Below, piece by piece: positions 28,399 to 37,109 of a stretch of 64,000 nucleotides of DNA. The stretch is from an uncultured Roseburia sp. Its GTDB lineage: Bacteria; Bacillota_A; Clostridia; Lachnospirales; Lachnospiraceae. The first letter of the stretch is position 1; each line of letters opens with the position of its first letter. The translations under genes and the position numbers were made by a program. The stretch is from positions 143,339-207,338 of the forward strand of contig CAAEAE010000103.1 in the NCBI GenBank assembly GCA_900753715.1, in the 5' to 3' direction. The notes under the pieces were generated by a model. The model was given only the letters and a program-made list of their open reading frames with translations. It did not search any database and was not told where the DNA came from.

Positions 28399-28944
28399 TT
28401 GAACAATATTGTTATTGCATTTCCCAAACAGGAAACAGCACATAGTATTAAGAAAATTCTGATGCAGAATGGGCACCGCGTGGCGGCAGTGTGTTCGACC
28501 GGCGGCCAGGCATTACAGAATGCGAATGAATTAAACGGCGGAATCCTTGTATGCGGCTATCGGTTTGTCGATATGATGTATACAGAGGTGTGCGAGTATC
28601 TCCCGCCCGAGTTCGAGATGCTGCTCGTTGCATCACCTGCCAATTGCAGTGACCGTAATGTGGAAAATCTTGTCTGCCTTGCGACACCTCTAAAGGTCAA
28701 TGAGCTGCTTCAGACGGTAGAGATGATGGAGTATACGCTGATGCGGAAGCGTAAAAGAGCGAAGGCAAAGCCGAAGGGGCGTTCCGGGGAGGAACAGGCA
28801 CTTTTGCAGGAGGCGAAAGCGCTTCTGATGGAGCGGAACAATCTGTCGGAGGACGAAGCACACCGCTATATCCAGAAACGAAGCATGGACAATGGAACCG
28901 GACTTGTGGAGACCGCGCAGATGATATTAAGCCTGCTTACCTGA
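28399..28944 (+). CDS. ANTAR-domain RNA-binding regulator with degenerate receiver
   Basis: 181 residues. The N-terminal ~110 residues have a receiver-like fold pattern but lack the acidic pocket and phospho-acceptor: where an LxxxD motif is expected there is ILVCGYRF (about 49-56). A basic linker (RKRKRAKAKPKG, about 117-128) leads into an ANTAR domain (about 130-181; EAKALLMERNNLSEDEAHRYIQKRSM). ANTAR proteins bind paired hairpins in nascent RNA and prevent termination. The adjacent glnA suggests a role in nitrogen control. Start TTG at 28399, 15 bases after glnA, with a weak RBS (GCAGGA); no alternative ATG keeps the N-terminal strand. Confidence 0.88.
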   Translation: MNNIVIAFPKQETAHSIKKILMQNGHRVAAVCSTGGQALQNANELNGGILVCGYRFVDMMYTEVCEYLPPEFEMLLVASPANCSDRNVENLVCLATPLKVNELLQTVEMMEYTLMRKRKRAKAKPKGRSGEEQALLQEAKALLMERNNLSEDEAHRYIQKRSMDNGTGLVETAQMILSLLT

Positions 28945-28951
28945 TGCTTTC

Positions 28952-29003
28952 AAAAAAGCTGTCACACTTGTCAGAGCAATCTGATAGTGTGGTGGCTTTT
29001 TTT
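28952..29003 (+). terminator. Rho-independent terminator of the hisA-glnA-ANTAR operon
   Basis: A long stem: bases 28952-28968 pair with 28985-29001 (17 bp with three G-U pairs), with an inner TCAGA/TCTGA stem closed by a GCAA tetraloop, and a T-run to 29003. Confidence 0.85.
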
Positions 29004-29021
29004 AATTCATAGGAAACTGTG

Positions 29022-29030
29022 TGTTATAAT
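29022..29030 (+). promoter_or_regulatory. Extended -10 promoter for dapL
   Basis: TGTTATAAT at 29022-29030 is a full extended -10 element; the -35 region is weak. It lies about 117 bases upstream of dapL, immediately after the preceding terminator. Confidence 0.5.
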
Positions 29031-29146
29031 TTTTTGATTCCAGGTAAACAAAAAATGCTTGCAGGGAGAACAGAGGAATGATATACTAAATCCGAACTTA
29101 AGTTATGAAATCAGATATATAATAGGAAGAAAAGGAGACAGATTGT

Positions 29147-30361
29147 ATGTTTAAAATTAATGACAATTACCAGAAATTGCCGGGAAGCTATCTGTTCAGC
29201 ACGATTGCGAAGAAGGTAAGCGCTTATTCTGCCGCAAATCCGGACAAGAAGATTATCCGTCTTGGAATCGGTGACGTGACTCAGCCGCTCGCTCCGGCAA
29301 TTATTGATGCCATGCACGGCGCAGTAGAAGAGATGGGACATGCGGAGACCTTCCGCGGCTATCCACCGGAATATGGCTATGATTTCCTGAAAACTGCCAT
29401 TGTAAAAAATGATTATGTTGCAAGAGGCTGTGATATTTCCGCAGATGAAATTTTTGTATCAGACGGTGCAAAGAGTGACTCCAGTAATATTCAGGAGCTT
29501 TTTTCTATCGATAATAAAATTGCAGTCTGTGACCCGGTTTACCCGGTATATGTGGATTCCAATGTCATGGCAGGCAGAACCGGTTCCTATGACCTGAAGA
29601 CAGAGATGTGGAGCAATGTCATTTATATGCCATGCACGGTAGAAAATAATTTTGTACCGGAATTCCCGCAGGAGACACCGGATATCATCTACTTATGTCT
29701 GCCGAACAACCCGACCGGAACCACCATCACAAAAGACCAGCTTCAGGGATGGGTGGATTATGCCAATAAAAACGGCGCAGTGATTATTTACGATGCCGCT
29801 TATGAAGCATATATTTCTGAGGATAACGTGGCTCATTCCATCTATGAGTGTGAGGGAGCAAAGACCTGTGCCATCGAGCTTAGAAGCTTTTCAAAAAATG
29901 CCGGATTTACCGGTGTGCGTTTAGGATTTACCGTCGTTCCGAAAGAGTTAAAATGCGGCGGGGTTTCCTTAAATGCAATGTGGTCAAGACGCCACGGAAC
30001 CAAGTTCAACGGAGCACCGTATATCCAGCAGCGCGCCGGAGAAGCAGTTTATTCTGACGCCGGAAAAGCTCAGTTAAAAGAGCAGGTTGCTTATTATATG
30101 AAGAATGCAAAGACAATTAAAGAGGGCTTAAAGGATGCCGGCTACACGGTATTTGGCGGCGTAAACGCACCGTATATCTGGCTGAAGACACCGGATAAGA
30201 TGACCTCCTGGGAGTTCTTTGATTACCTGCTTGAGAATGCCAATGTCGTTGGAACACCGGGTTCCGGCTTTGGACCAAGCGGCGAGGGCTACTTCAGACT
30301 GACTGCATTCGGAAGCTATGAGAACACCGTTGCAGCACTTGAGCGCATCAAAGCTTTATAA
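29147..30361 (+). CDS. dapL: LL-diaminopimelate aminotransferase DapL
   Basis: 404 residues, a fold-type I PLP aminotransferase with family marks: [19 protein letters not shown] at the N-terminus, [22 protein letters not shown] and the PLP lysine K250 in [16 protein letters not shown]. It converts tetrahydrodipicolinate directly to LL-diaminopimelate, bypassing the acyl-blocked DAP route, for lysine and peptidoglycan synthesis. AGGAGA lies upstream of the ATG. It appears to be a single-gene unit. Confidence 0.95.
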   Translation: MFKINDNYQKLPGSYLFSTIAKKVSAYSAANPDKKIIRLGIGDVTQPLAPAIIDAMHGAVEEMGHAETFRGYPPEYGYDFLKTAIVKNDYVARGCDISADEIFVSDGAKSDSSNIQELFSIDNKIAVCDPVYPVYVDSNVMAGRTGSYDLKTEMWSNVIYMPCTVENNFVPEFPQETPDIIYLCLPNNPTGTTITKDQLQGWVDYANKNGAVIIYDAAYEAYISEDNVAHSIYECEGAKTCAIELRSFSKNAGFTGVRLGFTVVPKELKCGGVSLNAMWSRRHGTKFNGAPYIQQRAGEAVYSDAGKAQLKEQVAYYMKNAKTIKEGLKDAGYTVFGGVNAPYIWLKTPDKMTSWEFFDYLLENANVVGTPGSGFGPSGEGYFRLTAFGSYENTVAALERIKAL

Positions 30362-30366
30362 AAAAC

Positions 30367-30394
30367 TTGACAAAATCAGAAAAATGTGTATAAT
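30367..30394 (+). promoter_or_regulatory. Promoter of the metal-exporter/Fur-family operon
   Basis: TTGACA (30367-30372), 16 bases, TATAAT (30389-30394), starting only five bases after the dapL stop. Predicted transcription start near 30401, just upstream of the 7-1-7 operator. Confidence 0.8.
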
Positions 30395-30410
30395 ACAGAA
30401 ATGCAGAAAA

Positions 30411-30425
30411 TGCAACTAAGTTGCA
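30411..30425 (+). promoter_or_regulatory. Fur-family type 7-1-7 palindromic operator
   Basis: TGCAACT-A-AGTTGCA is a perfect 7-1-7 inverted repeat, the architecture of Fur/Zur/PerR boxes although not the iron-box sequence. TTGCAAATG at 30421-30429 recurs at 30438-30446. It lies about 10 bases after the predicted transcription start, and the operon's second gene encodes a Fur-family repressor, so autoregulation is likely. Confidence 0.65.
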
Positions 30426-30446
30426 AATGCGTTTCGGTTGCAAATG

Positions 30447-30478
30447 TGTCTGCGGATATTTTATTCGCAGACATTTTT
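30447..30478 (+). terminator. Intrinsic-terminator-like hairpin in the leader
   Basis: TGTCTGCG (30447-30454) pairs with CGCAGACA (30466-30473), followed by five T. It lies between the promoter/operator and the exporter start codon, so it could attenuate the operon, end dapL read-through, or release a short RNA. Confidence 0.6.
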
Positions 30479-30512
30479 GATTTTAAGACATTTTTGGAAA
30501 AAGGGTGAGTGT

Positions 30513-31370
30513 ATGATTCTGGACATTTTAATCGATACCGTAGTTGACAGTGTAAAATTATTGCCGTTTTTGTTTCTGACCTATCTTCTGATGGAGTGGT
30601 TAGAGCACAAGACCGGTTCTGCCGTCGAGCAGAGAATCCGTTCCGCAGGAAAGAGCGGGCCGGTCTGGGGAGCGCTTTTGGGAGTTGTGCCGCAGTGCGG
30701 ATTTTCCGCCGCAGCGTCAAGTCTTTATGCAGGGCGCGTGATTACAATTGGAACCTTGTTTGCCGTATTTCTTTCGACTTCGGATGAAATGCTTCCGATA
30801 TTGATTTCCGAGGCGGCATCCGCATCCGTGATTATCAAGATTCTGGCAGCAAAGGTGATAATCGGCGCTGTTTCGGGACTCATCATCGAGTTTGCGTATG
30901 TCAATCTTATGAAAAAGCGCGAAAAAGAGATGGACATTCATGTGGTGTGCGAAGAAGAGCACTGCCACTGTGAAGATGGCATGGTCGTTTCTGCACTCAA
31001 GCACACCTTAAAAATCTTTTTCTATATTTTTGTGATATCACTGGTGCTCAATGCGGTGATTGCATTTATTGGAGAAGATACGTTATCAGGACTTCTCTCG
31101 GGAACCCCTGTGGTGGGCGAGCTGATTGCAGGGCTTGTGGGACTGATTCCAAACTGTGCTTCCTCGGTGGTCATCACGCAGTTATACTTAAGTGGAATGA
31201 TTGGAAGCGGACCGATGATGACCGGACTTCTGGCGAATGCGGGCGTGGGACTTTTAGTGCTTTGCAGGCTCAATCGTGACGTTAAGCAGGATGCCGCAAT
31301 TATAGGAGTACTCTATGCAATCAGCGTGTTCTGGGGCTTTTTATTAACCGCAATGGGTATTGTTTTTTAA
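30513..31370 (+). CDS. Putative 10-TM heavy-metal exporter (ArsP_2/manganese transporter-like)
   Basis: 285 residues of mostly membrane helices. The two halves carry related motifs, GVVPQCGFSAAASSLYAGR and GLIPNCASSVVITQLYLSG, an internal inverted repeat typical of the ArsP-like/PF11449 putative metal exporter family. A central cytoplasmic loop (about 133-160) is rich in metal ligands (HVVCEEEHCHCED). ATG at 30513 is chosen because GGGTGAG lies just upstream; a longer frame from 30438 runs through the leader hairpin. It is co-transcribed with a Fur-family regulator, which supports metal export controlled by that metal. The metal (Mn, Zn or another) is not known. Confidence 0.78.
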   Translation: MILDILIDTVVDSVKLLPFLFLTYLLMEWLEHKTGSAVEQRIRSAGKSGPVWGALLGVVPQCGFSAAASSLYAGRVITIGTLFAVFLSTSDEMLPILISEAASASVIIKILAAKVIIGAVSGLIIEFAYVNLMKKREKEMDIHVVCEEEHCHCEDGMVVSALKHTLKIFFYIFVISLVLNAVIAFIGEDTLSGLLSGTPVVGELIAGLVGLIPNCASSVVITQLYLSGMIGSGPMMTGLLANAGVGLLVLCRLNRDVKQDAAIIGVLYAISVFWGFLLTAMGIVF

Positions 31371-31414
31371 GCCATTCGGGCAGAATGCAAATACTTAGAC
31401 AGGAGAAAAGGAAA

Positions 31415-31837
31415 ATGGCAGGAAGCGGATATGCGACGGCAAGCCGCAGAAAAATACTTGAGTTTTTAAAAGAACAGAAGGACCGTACCGTAACGGCGGC
31501 GGACATTGACGCATATTTAAAGGAAAGCGGCAGTGATGTCAACATTACGACGATTTACAGATATTTAGATAAATTAGAGCAGGATGGAACCGTGATAAAA
31601 TACGTTGCGGAGAAAGGGCATCAGGCGGCTTACCAGTATGTCGAGCAGGAGCAGCACTGCGAAGGGCACCTTCATTTAAAATGCGTGAAATGCGGCTGTA
31701 TTCTGCATCTGAACTGTGCGTTTATGGATGAAATTGCAGAGCATATTGAAAAAGACCACGGATTTTCGCTGCAATGCAAAAATTCGATTCTTTACGGTAT
31801 TTGTAAGAATTGCAGGGAGCGCGGCGAAACGCTTTAA
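31415..31837 (+). CDS. Fur-family metalloregulator
   Basis: About 140 residues: winged helix (about 1-75; ASRRKILEFLKEQ, DVNITTIYRYLDKLEQDG) and a C-terminal dimerisation domain with two structural-zinc CxxC motifs (CVKCG at about 89 and CKNC at the end) and histidines in EGHLHLKC and EHIEKDH. ATG at 31415 with AGGAG and AAAGG is preferred over ATG 31385. It probably represses its own operon through the 7-1-7 box at 30411. The subtype (Zur, PerR, Mur or other) cannot be fixed. Confidence 0.85.
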   Translation: MAGSGYATASRRKILEFLKEQKDRTVTAADIDAYLKESGSDVNITTIYRYLDKLEQDGTVIKYVAEKGHQAAYQYVEQEQHCEGHLHLKCVKCGCILHLNCAFMDEIAEHIEKDHGFSLQCKNSILYGICKNCRERGETL

Positions 31838-32006
31838 GAATCTCCACGGGACACAAAAGCCCGAGAAGCACACTTTTGTTCTGTCAGACGGGATTTCTTC
31901 ATAGAATGAAAAGAAGAAATGAAGCGGAACGGCGATATGGGACATACCGGTTACAGCACGACGGAAAATGTCAACAATATTGACACGGTACATCTCATAG
32001 AACAAC
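31838..32006 (+). other. Intergenic stretch without a supported gene
   Basis: Only a 25-codon ORF (from ATG 31906) with no clear RBS and an imperfect inverted repeat near 31850-31885 were seen. Nothing here is confidently functional. Confidence 0.4.
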
Positions 32007-32042
32007 AAAAAGTTCAGGGAAGTAAATTTTCCCTGAACTTTT
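32007..32042. terminator. Bidirectional terminator between the fur-family gene and typA
   Basis: AAAAGTTCAGGGA (32007-32019/20) and its exact reverse complement (32030-32042) form a 13-bp stem with a 9-base loop and A/T flanks on both sides, serving the two converging transcripts. Confidence 0.85.
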
Positions 32043-32055
32043 CTTATATATTGAT

Positions 32056-33894
32056 TTATTTCTTCATTCCGGCACGTTTTCTTAAGGTTGGGTCTAAGAT
32101 ACGTTTGCGGATTCGAAGGCTTTCCGGTGTAACCTCAAGAAGCTCGTCGACATCGATGAAGTCTAAAGCCTGCTCGAGACTTAAGATTCTCGGCGGGACT
32201 AAGGTCAGCGCCTCATCCGCAGAAGAGGAACGGGTATTGGTTAAGTGTTTCTTTTTGCAGACATTCAACTCGATATCCTCTGCTCTTGAGCAGGAACCGA
32301 TGACCATTCCGGCATAGACCTTCTGACCTGGTCCGATGAATAAGGTTCCGCGGTCCTGTGCAGAGAAAAGTCCGTAGGTAACGGATTCGCCGGATTCGAA
32401 TGCAATCAGGGAGCCTAATTTACGGTAAGCAATTTCTCCCTTATATGGTTCATAGCCGTTGAAGATGGTGTTGATGATACCATTTCCCTTGGTGTCTGTC
32501 ATGAACTCGCCGCGGTAACCGATAAGACCACGGGAAGGAATGTTGAACTCCAGACGGGTATAACCGCCGGTCAGAGGCTTCATGTTTAACATTTCGCCTT
32601 TTCTCTGGCTTAATTTCTCGATAACGGAACCGGTAAATTCATCCGGGACATCCACATAAGCAAGCTCCATTGGCTCAAGCTTTTTGCCGTTCTCGTCTGT
32701 GTGATATAAAACCTCTGCCTTGCTGACAGCGAACTCGTAACCTTCTCTTCGCATGTTCTCGATTAAAACGGACAGATGAAGCTCTCCACGACCGGATACC
32801 TTGTAGCTGTCCGGGCTGTCGGTTTCTTCGACACGTAAGGAAACATCGGTGTTTAACTCACGGAACAGACGGTCTCTGATATGACGTGAGGTGACGAATT
32901 TTCCTTCCTGACCGGCAAGCGGGCTGTCGTTTACGATGAAGTTCATGGAGAGGGTCGGCTCGGAAATCTTCTGGAACGGAATCGCTACCGGGTTTTCCGG
33001 AGCACAGATGGTATCTCCGATGTGGATATCGGCAATACCGGAAATCGCAACGATGGAACCGATGCCTGCCTCTGTAACATCTACTTTATTTAAACCGTCA
33101 AATTCATATAACTTGCTGATGCGGACACGTTTCTGTTTGTCCGGTTCATGATGGTTGACAACAACAGCTTCCTGATTGACTTTCAGGGAACCGTTATCAA
33201 TCTTTCCGATACCGATACGTCCGACATACTCGTTGTAGTCGATGGTACTGATTAATACCTGGGTATTGGCATCCGGGTCACCTTCCGGAGCCGGAATGTA
33301 GTTGAGAATGGTTTCAAATAAAGGAACCATATCTTTCTCTTCTTTTGCAAGGTCAGCAAGGTCGGTTACTGCATATCCGTCTCTTGCAGAAGCGAAGAGG
33401 AACGGGCAGTCTAACTGTTCTTCGGAAGCATCAAGATCCATGAATAACTCTAATACTTCGTCGATAACTTCCTCCGGGCGTGCTTCCGGACGGTCAATCT
33501 TATTGACACACACGATAACCGGAAGTGCAAGCTCTAATGCCTTCATTAATACGAATTTGGTCTGCGGCATAACACCCTCAAACGCATCTACGACAAGGAT
33601 AACGCCGTTTACCATCTTAAGAACACGTTCTACCTCGCCGCCGAAATCTGCGTGTCCCGGGGTGTCGATGACGTTGATTTTGACACCTTTATAAGTGATG
33701 GCGGTGTTTTTGGAGAGAATGGTGATTCCACGTTCTCTCTCGATATCATTAGAGTCCATGACACGTTCCTGAACCTCCTGGTTCTCACGGAACACACCGC
33801 TTTGCTTTAACAGTTCGTCTACCAAAGTAGTCTTACCATGATCGACATGGGCGATGATTGCTATGTTGCGGACATCTTCACGTTTTGTCTTCAT
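32056..33894 (-). CDS. typA: Ribosome-associated GTPase TypA/BipA
   Basis: 612 residues. GTPase motifs: AHVDHGKTTL (G1), the switch region RERGITI, DTPGHADFGGE (G3) and NKIDRPEAR (G4); then EF-G-like domains II, III and V and the TypA-specific C-terminus (YRGEFMTDTKGNGI, GLFSAQDRGTLFIGPG). It is a translation-factor-like GTPase involved in ribosome assembly and stress adaptation. ATG at 33894 gives 612 residues; TTG at 33900 is possible since AGGAAAGAGAG sits close to both. Own promoter at 34007-33980. Confidence 0.95.
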   Translation of the reverse strand: MKTKREDVRNIAIIAHVDHGKTTLVDELLKQSGVFRENQEVQERVMDSNDIERERGITILSKNTAITYKGVKINVIDTPGHADFGGEVERVLKMVNGVILVVDAFEGVMPQTKFVLMKALELALPVIVCVNKIDRPEARPEEVIDEVLELFMDLDASEEQLDCPFLFASARDGYAVTDLADLAKEEKDMVPLFETILNYIPAPEGDPDANTQVLISTIDYNEYVGRIGIGKIDNGSLKVNQEAVVVNHHEPDKQKRVRISKLYEFDGLNKVDVTEAGIGSIVAISGIADIHIGDTICAPENPVAIPFQKISEPTLSMNFIVNDSPLAGQEGKFVTSRHIRDRLFRELNTDVSLRVEETDSPDSYKVSGRGELHLSVLIENMRREGYEFAVSKAEVLYHTDENGKKLEPMELAYVDVPDEFTGSVIEKLSQRKGEMLNMKPLTGGYTRLEFNIPSRGLIGYRGEFMTDTKGNGIINTIFNGYEPYKGEIAYRKLGSLIAFESGESVTYGLFSAQDRGTLFIGPGQKVYAGMVIGSCSRAEDIELNVCKKKHLTNTRSSSADEALTLVPPRILSLEQALDFIDVDELLEVTPESLRIRKRILDPTLRKRAGMKK

Positions 33895-33979
33895 ATACAA
33901 AATCTCTCTTTCCTGTACAAATCTGTCAACGGTAACTTTACCTATTTAATAAGGAAACTGATAAAAAACCAGCCACACT

Positions 33980-34007
33980 ATTTTATCACATTTCTGAAAA
34001 TTCGCAA
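33980..34007 (-). promoter_or_regulatory. typA promoter
   Basis: On the minus strand, TTGCGA (34007-34002), 16 bases, TAAAAT (33985-33980), about 86 bases before the typA ATG. Confidence 0.6.
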
Positions 34008-34172
34008 GTATTTTTCATGGATGGATGCAAATATCTGGAAAACTAGGAATTGTGCCCTATTGCGAAACAGGAGAGACCTGCGCAATAATAGAAAGGTGTG
34101 AAATTTGGATACGGCAATCCGACAAAAAAAGCCAATTCATTTTTTTTCTTATCGACACGTTACATGAAATTT

Positions 34173-34209
34173 TTGCCTGAGAAAATGATAAAAATGATAT
34201 GTCAGGCAA
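34173..34209. repeat. Inverted repeat upstream of the tandem-OB gene
   Basis: TTGCCTGA (34173-34180) and TCAGGCAA (34202-34209), 21 A/T-rich bases apart. It is the only structured element in the 34008-34278 intergenic stretch; it may be an operator or a hairpin. No clean promoter was found for the downstream gene. Confidence 0.45.
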
Positions 34210-34278
34210 GACCAGCAGAGAGATAGGTACTACAATAAGCGAGAAGAAGATGGCTGGTCAGGAGGAAGGGAGAAATTC

Positions 34279-34911
34279 ATGGCAGATAAAATTTTTGAAA
34301 ACAACCAGGTGTCAATCGTTGGAGAAATCGTTTCTGATTTCAGGTTCAGTCACGAAGTATATGGAGAGGGCTTTTACATGGTGGATGTCGCAGTGAACCG
34401 CCTGAGCAATTATATGGATTACATACCGCTTATGATTTCCGAACGATTGATCGATGTAAACAGAGACTACAGAGGACAGGTGATTTTAGTAAGCGGACAG
34501 TTCCGTTCCTTCAACCGTCATGAGGAAAAGAAGAATCGTCTGATTCTCTCCGTATTTGTCCGCGAAGTAGAATTCTTAGACGAGATGCAGGAGGATATCA
34601 AGAGCAACCAGATTTTTCTGGACGGATATATCTGCAAGGAGCCAATCTACCGGAAGACACCGCTTGGACGGGAAATTGCGGACCTTTTGATTGCAGTCAA
34701 CCGCTCTTACGGAAAATCTGATTATATTCCGTGTATCTGCTGGGGCAGAAATGCGAGATTTGCGTCCGGTTTTGAGGTTGGCGGACACGTACAGGTCTGG
34801 GGACGCATCCAGAGCAGAGAGTATGTGAAAAAATTATCAGAGACAGAAACAGAAAAACGCATTGCATATGAGGTATCTGTAAGTAAAATTGATTTTCTTG
34901 AGGAAGAGTAA
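34279..34911 (+). CDS. Single-stranded DNA-binding-like protein with two OB folds
   Basis: 210 residues. Two OB-type units can be seen: residues about 6-105 (VSIVGEIVSDFRFSHEV, FYMVDVAVNRLS, ISERLI, GQVILVSGQFRSF) and about 110-205 (IFLDGYICKEPIYRKTPLGREIADLLIAVNR, IPCICWGRNARF, GHVQVWGRIQSREY). The second half is the more SSB-like. The acidic tip (DDDIPF-like) through which true SSB recruits partners is missing; the protein ends in FLEEE. It is probably an accessory ssDNA- or RNA-binding protein rather than the main SSB. AGGAGGAAGGG precedes the ATG. Transcribed alone, ahead of a strong hairpin. Confidence 0.75.
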   Translation: MADKIFENNQVSIVGEIVSDFRFSHEVYGEGFYMVDVAVNRLSNYMDYIPLMISERLIDVNRDYRGQVILVSGQFRSFNRHEEKKNRLILSVFVREVEFLDEMQEDIKSNQIFLDGYICKEPIYRKTPLGREIADLLIAVNRSYGKSDYIPCICWGRNARFASGFEVGGHVQVWGRIQSREYVKKLSETETEKRIAYEVSVSKIDFLEEE

Positions 34912-34944
34912 ATCGGGGTTACGCAGACATTCCGGTTAGAAACA

Positions 34945-34982
34945 TACCCGTCAGATGGGCAGGGCAGCCCGTCTGACGGGTA
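34945..34982 (+). terminator. 16-bp hairpin after the tandem-OB gene
   Basis: Bases 34945-34960 pair with 34967-34982 (one G-U pair, 6-base loop; core ACCCGTCAGA/TCTGACGGGT). It lacks a T-run (TATTGACATT follows), so Rho-independent termination is uncertain. Confidence 0.5.
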
Positions 34983-35062
34983 TTGACATTCCAGGGGGAA
35001 AAAGGCAAAATAAAAAAAGAGCGGGCAGTCGCATTTTGCTTCGCAAAACAGGGAGGATTAAC

Positions 35063-36307
35063 ATGAACTTTACAGAGAGAAGAAACCAGGTATTTGACAA
35101 GATGACAGCAGGAAGCGTGCTGTTATTATTTTCAGGAATTGAGAACCACGTAAGTGCAGATGAATATGCGCCGTTTGAGGCGAACCGGAACTTTTTTTAT
35201 CTGACAGGACTGCGCAGAGACCACATGATTCTGTTGATGGACAATGCAGGCGAGACACCGAAGACAACACTGTTTATCGAGGAGGCAGACCCGACACAGG
35301 AGCGCTGGTACGGCAGAAAGGTGACGGTCGCAGAAGCAAAGGAAATTACACAGATTACAGATGTAAGATTTATCGACAGCTTTGAGAGCGCCGTGGATTA
35401 TCTGATGACAAGAGAGGATGTCACAGCATTGTATTTTGATGGCTACCGTCATCAGATGGAGGATTTACCGGATTACAATGCAGTCTGGGCAAAGAAGTTT
35501 GCAGAACAATATCCGGGCGTTGCCATCCGCAATCTGTTCCCGATTGTGGCAGAGATGCGTATGCAAAAGGATGAGGATGAAGTCGCATTGATGCGTAAGG
35601 CAATTTCCATCACAGACCAGGCATTGCAGAATGTGATGAGCAATTTAAAGCCGGGAATGAAGGAGTATCAGGCACAGGCAGATTTTGAGTACACCGTGAA
35701 ATATCAGGGCGCAGACGGAATGGCATTTCCGACGATTGCCGGAAGTGGAATGAACGGAACGATGCTTCACTATGAGACCAATCAGGATACCTGCGAGGAT
35801 GGAACCCTGTTGTTGTTAGACCTCGGTGCAAAATACCAGGGCTACTGCGCAGATATCACAAGAACCTACCCGGTCAACGGAACTTACACCGACAGACAGC
35901 GTGAGGTTTATGAAATCGTGCTTGCTGCAAACCGTAAGATTGCAGAGACAGCAAAGGCTGGAATGACGCTGCGTGAATTAAACGAAGTGTGTAAGAAAGT
36001 TCTCGCGGAGGGCTGCATCCGTTTGGGACTCATCAAAGAGGAGAGCGAGATTGGCAAATATTATATGCATGGGGTATCCCACCATCTTGGGATTGATGTG
36101 CATGACGTGACTGTCGCGTCAAACAGCAAACTGCGTCCGGGTGCCGTGATTTCAGACGAACCGGGACTTTATATTGATGAGTGGGGCATCGGAATCCGTA
36201 TCGAGGATGACCTGCTGATTAAAGAAAACGGATGTGAGGTACTTTCTGAAGCAATTATCCGCAGACCGGAAGAAATCGAAGCATTTATGGCAGCACACAG
36301 AAAGTAA
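35063..36307 (+). CDS. pepP: Xaa-Pro aminopeptidase (M24B)
   Basis: 414 residues. An N-terminal AMP_N domain (about 1-130; FTERRNQVF, FYLTGL) is followed by the pita-bread metallopeptidase domain. The dinuclear metal ligands appear in LLLDLGAKYQGYCADITRTYP (two Asp, shown here only as separate motifs LLLDLG and CADITR), the HGVSHHLGIDVHD histidine, DEPGLY and GIRIEDDLL glutamates. It cleaves the N-terminal residue before proline. ATG 35063 with GGGAGG is preferred; a longer frame from 34955 runs through the hairpin region. Cytoplasmic; no signal peptide. Confidence 0.93.
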   Translation: MNFTERRNQVFDKMTAGSVLLLFSGIENHVSADEYAPFEANRNFFYLTGLRRDHMILLMDNAGETPKTTLFIEEADPTQERWYGRKVTVAEAKEITQITDVRFIDSFESAVDYLMTREDVTALYFDGYRHQMEDLPDYNAVWAKKFAEQYPGVAIRNLFPIVAEMRMQKDEDEVALMRKAISITDQALQNVMSNLKPGMKEYQAQADFEYTVKYQGADGMAFPTIAGSGMNGTMLHYETNQDTCEDGTLLLLDLGAKYQGYCADITRTYPVNGTYTDRQREVYEIVLAANRKIAETAKAGMTLRELNEVCKKVLAEGCIRLGLIKEESEIGKYYMHGVSHHLGIDVHDVTVASNSKLRPGAVISDEPGLYIDEWGIGIRIEDDLLIKENGCEVLSEAIIRRPEEIEAFMAAHRK

Positions 36308-36328
36308 GCACAGATAGGGGGAAAATGT

Positions 36329-37105
36329 ATGGAACTTGCAGCCGGACTTTTGATTCCGTTTCTTGGAACAACGCTCGGAGCGGCGTGTGTGTTCTTTGTG
36401 AAAAATGAGATTCATCCGCTGGTGCAGAAAGCACTTTTAGGCTTTGCGTCAGGGGTTATGGTGGCAGCATCGGTGTGGTCGCTTTTGATTCCCTCGATGG
36501 AGATGACCGAGGGGATGGGAAGACTGGCATTTGTTCCGGCGGCGGTAGGATTTCTGCTTGGAATTCTGTTTCTGCTTGCAATGGACCGCATCATTCCGCA
36601 TCTTCATTTGAATGAGGAAGCACCGGAAGGGCTTCCAAGCCACCTAAAAAAAACAACCATGCTGGTACTGGCAGTCACCTTGCATAATATTCCGGAGGGA
36701 ATGGCAGTCGGTGTGGTATTTGCCGGACTGTTGTCAAACCATGCGGGCATTACACTTGCCTCTGCGGTGGCACTGTCGGTCGGAATTGCCATTCAGAACT
36801 TTCCGGAGGGCGCAATCATTTCCCTTCCGCTCAAAAGCGAGGGCGGCAGCAGGAAAAATGCGTTCCTCTACGGTATGGCATCCGGGGCAGTGGAACCGGT
36901 GGCGGCGCTTATTACCGTATTGCTGACCGGAATTATCACGCCGTTATTGCCTTATCTGCTTGCGTTTGCCGCAGGAGCAATGATTTATGTAGTTGTGGAA
37001 GAACTGCTTCCGGAAGCATCAGTGGGAGCACATTCTAACATCTGTACCATCGGTTTTGCGGCGGGCTTTTTAATCATGATGATTTTGGATGTGGCACTGG
37101 GATAG
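36329..37105 (+). CDS. ZIP-family metal transporter (ZupT/GufA-like)
   Basis: 258 residues, about eight membrane helices. The two conserved transport motifs are HNIPEGMAVG and QNFPEGAIIS, which line the metal path in ZIP proteins; zinc is the usual substrate, with iron or manganese possible. The loop between helices 3 and 4 contains HLHLNEE. ATG 21 bases after pepP, so the two are probably co-transcribed. Confidence 0.9.
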   Translation: MELAAGLLIPFLGTTLGAACVFFVKNEIHPLVQKALLGFASGVMVAASVWSLLIPSMEMTEGMGRLAFVPAAVGFLLGILFLLAMDRIIPHLHLNEEAPEGLPSHLKKTTMLVLAVTLHNIPEGMAVGVVFAGLLSNHAGITLASAVALSVGIAIQNFPEGAIISLPLKSEGGSRKNAFLYGMASGAVEPVAALITVLLTGIITPLLPYLLAFAAGAMIYVVVEELLPEASVGAHSNICTIGFAAGFLIMMILDVALG

Positions 37106-37109
37106 CTTA

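Noticed and set aside
34199..34396. Possible small gene ahead of the tandem-OB gene
   Set aside because: No RBS, and its second half is the out-of-frame reading of the OB protein.
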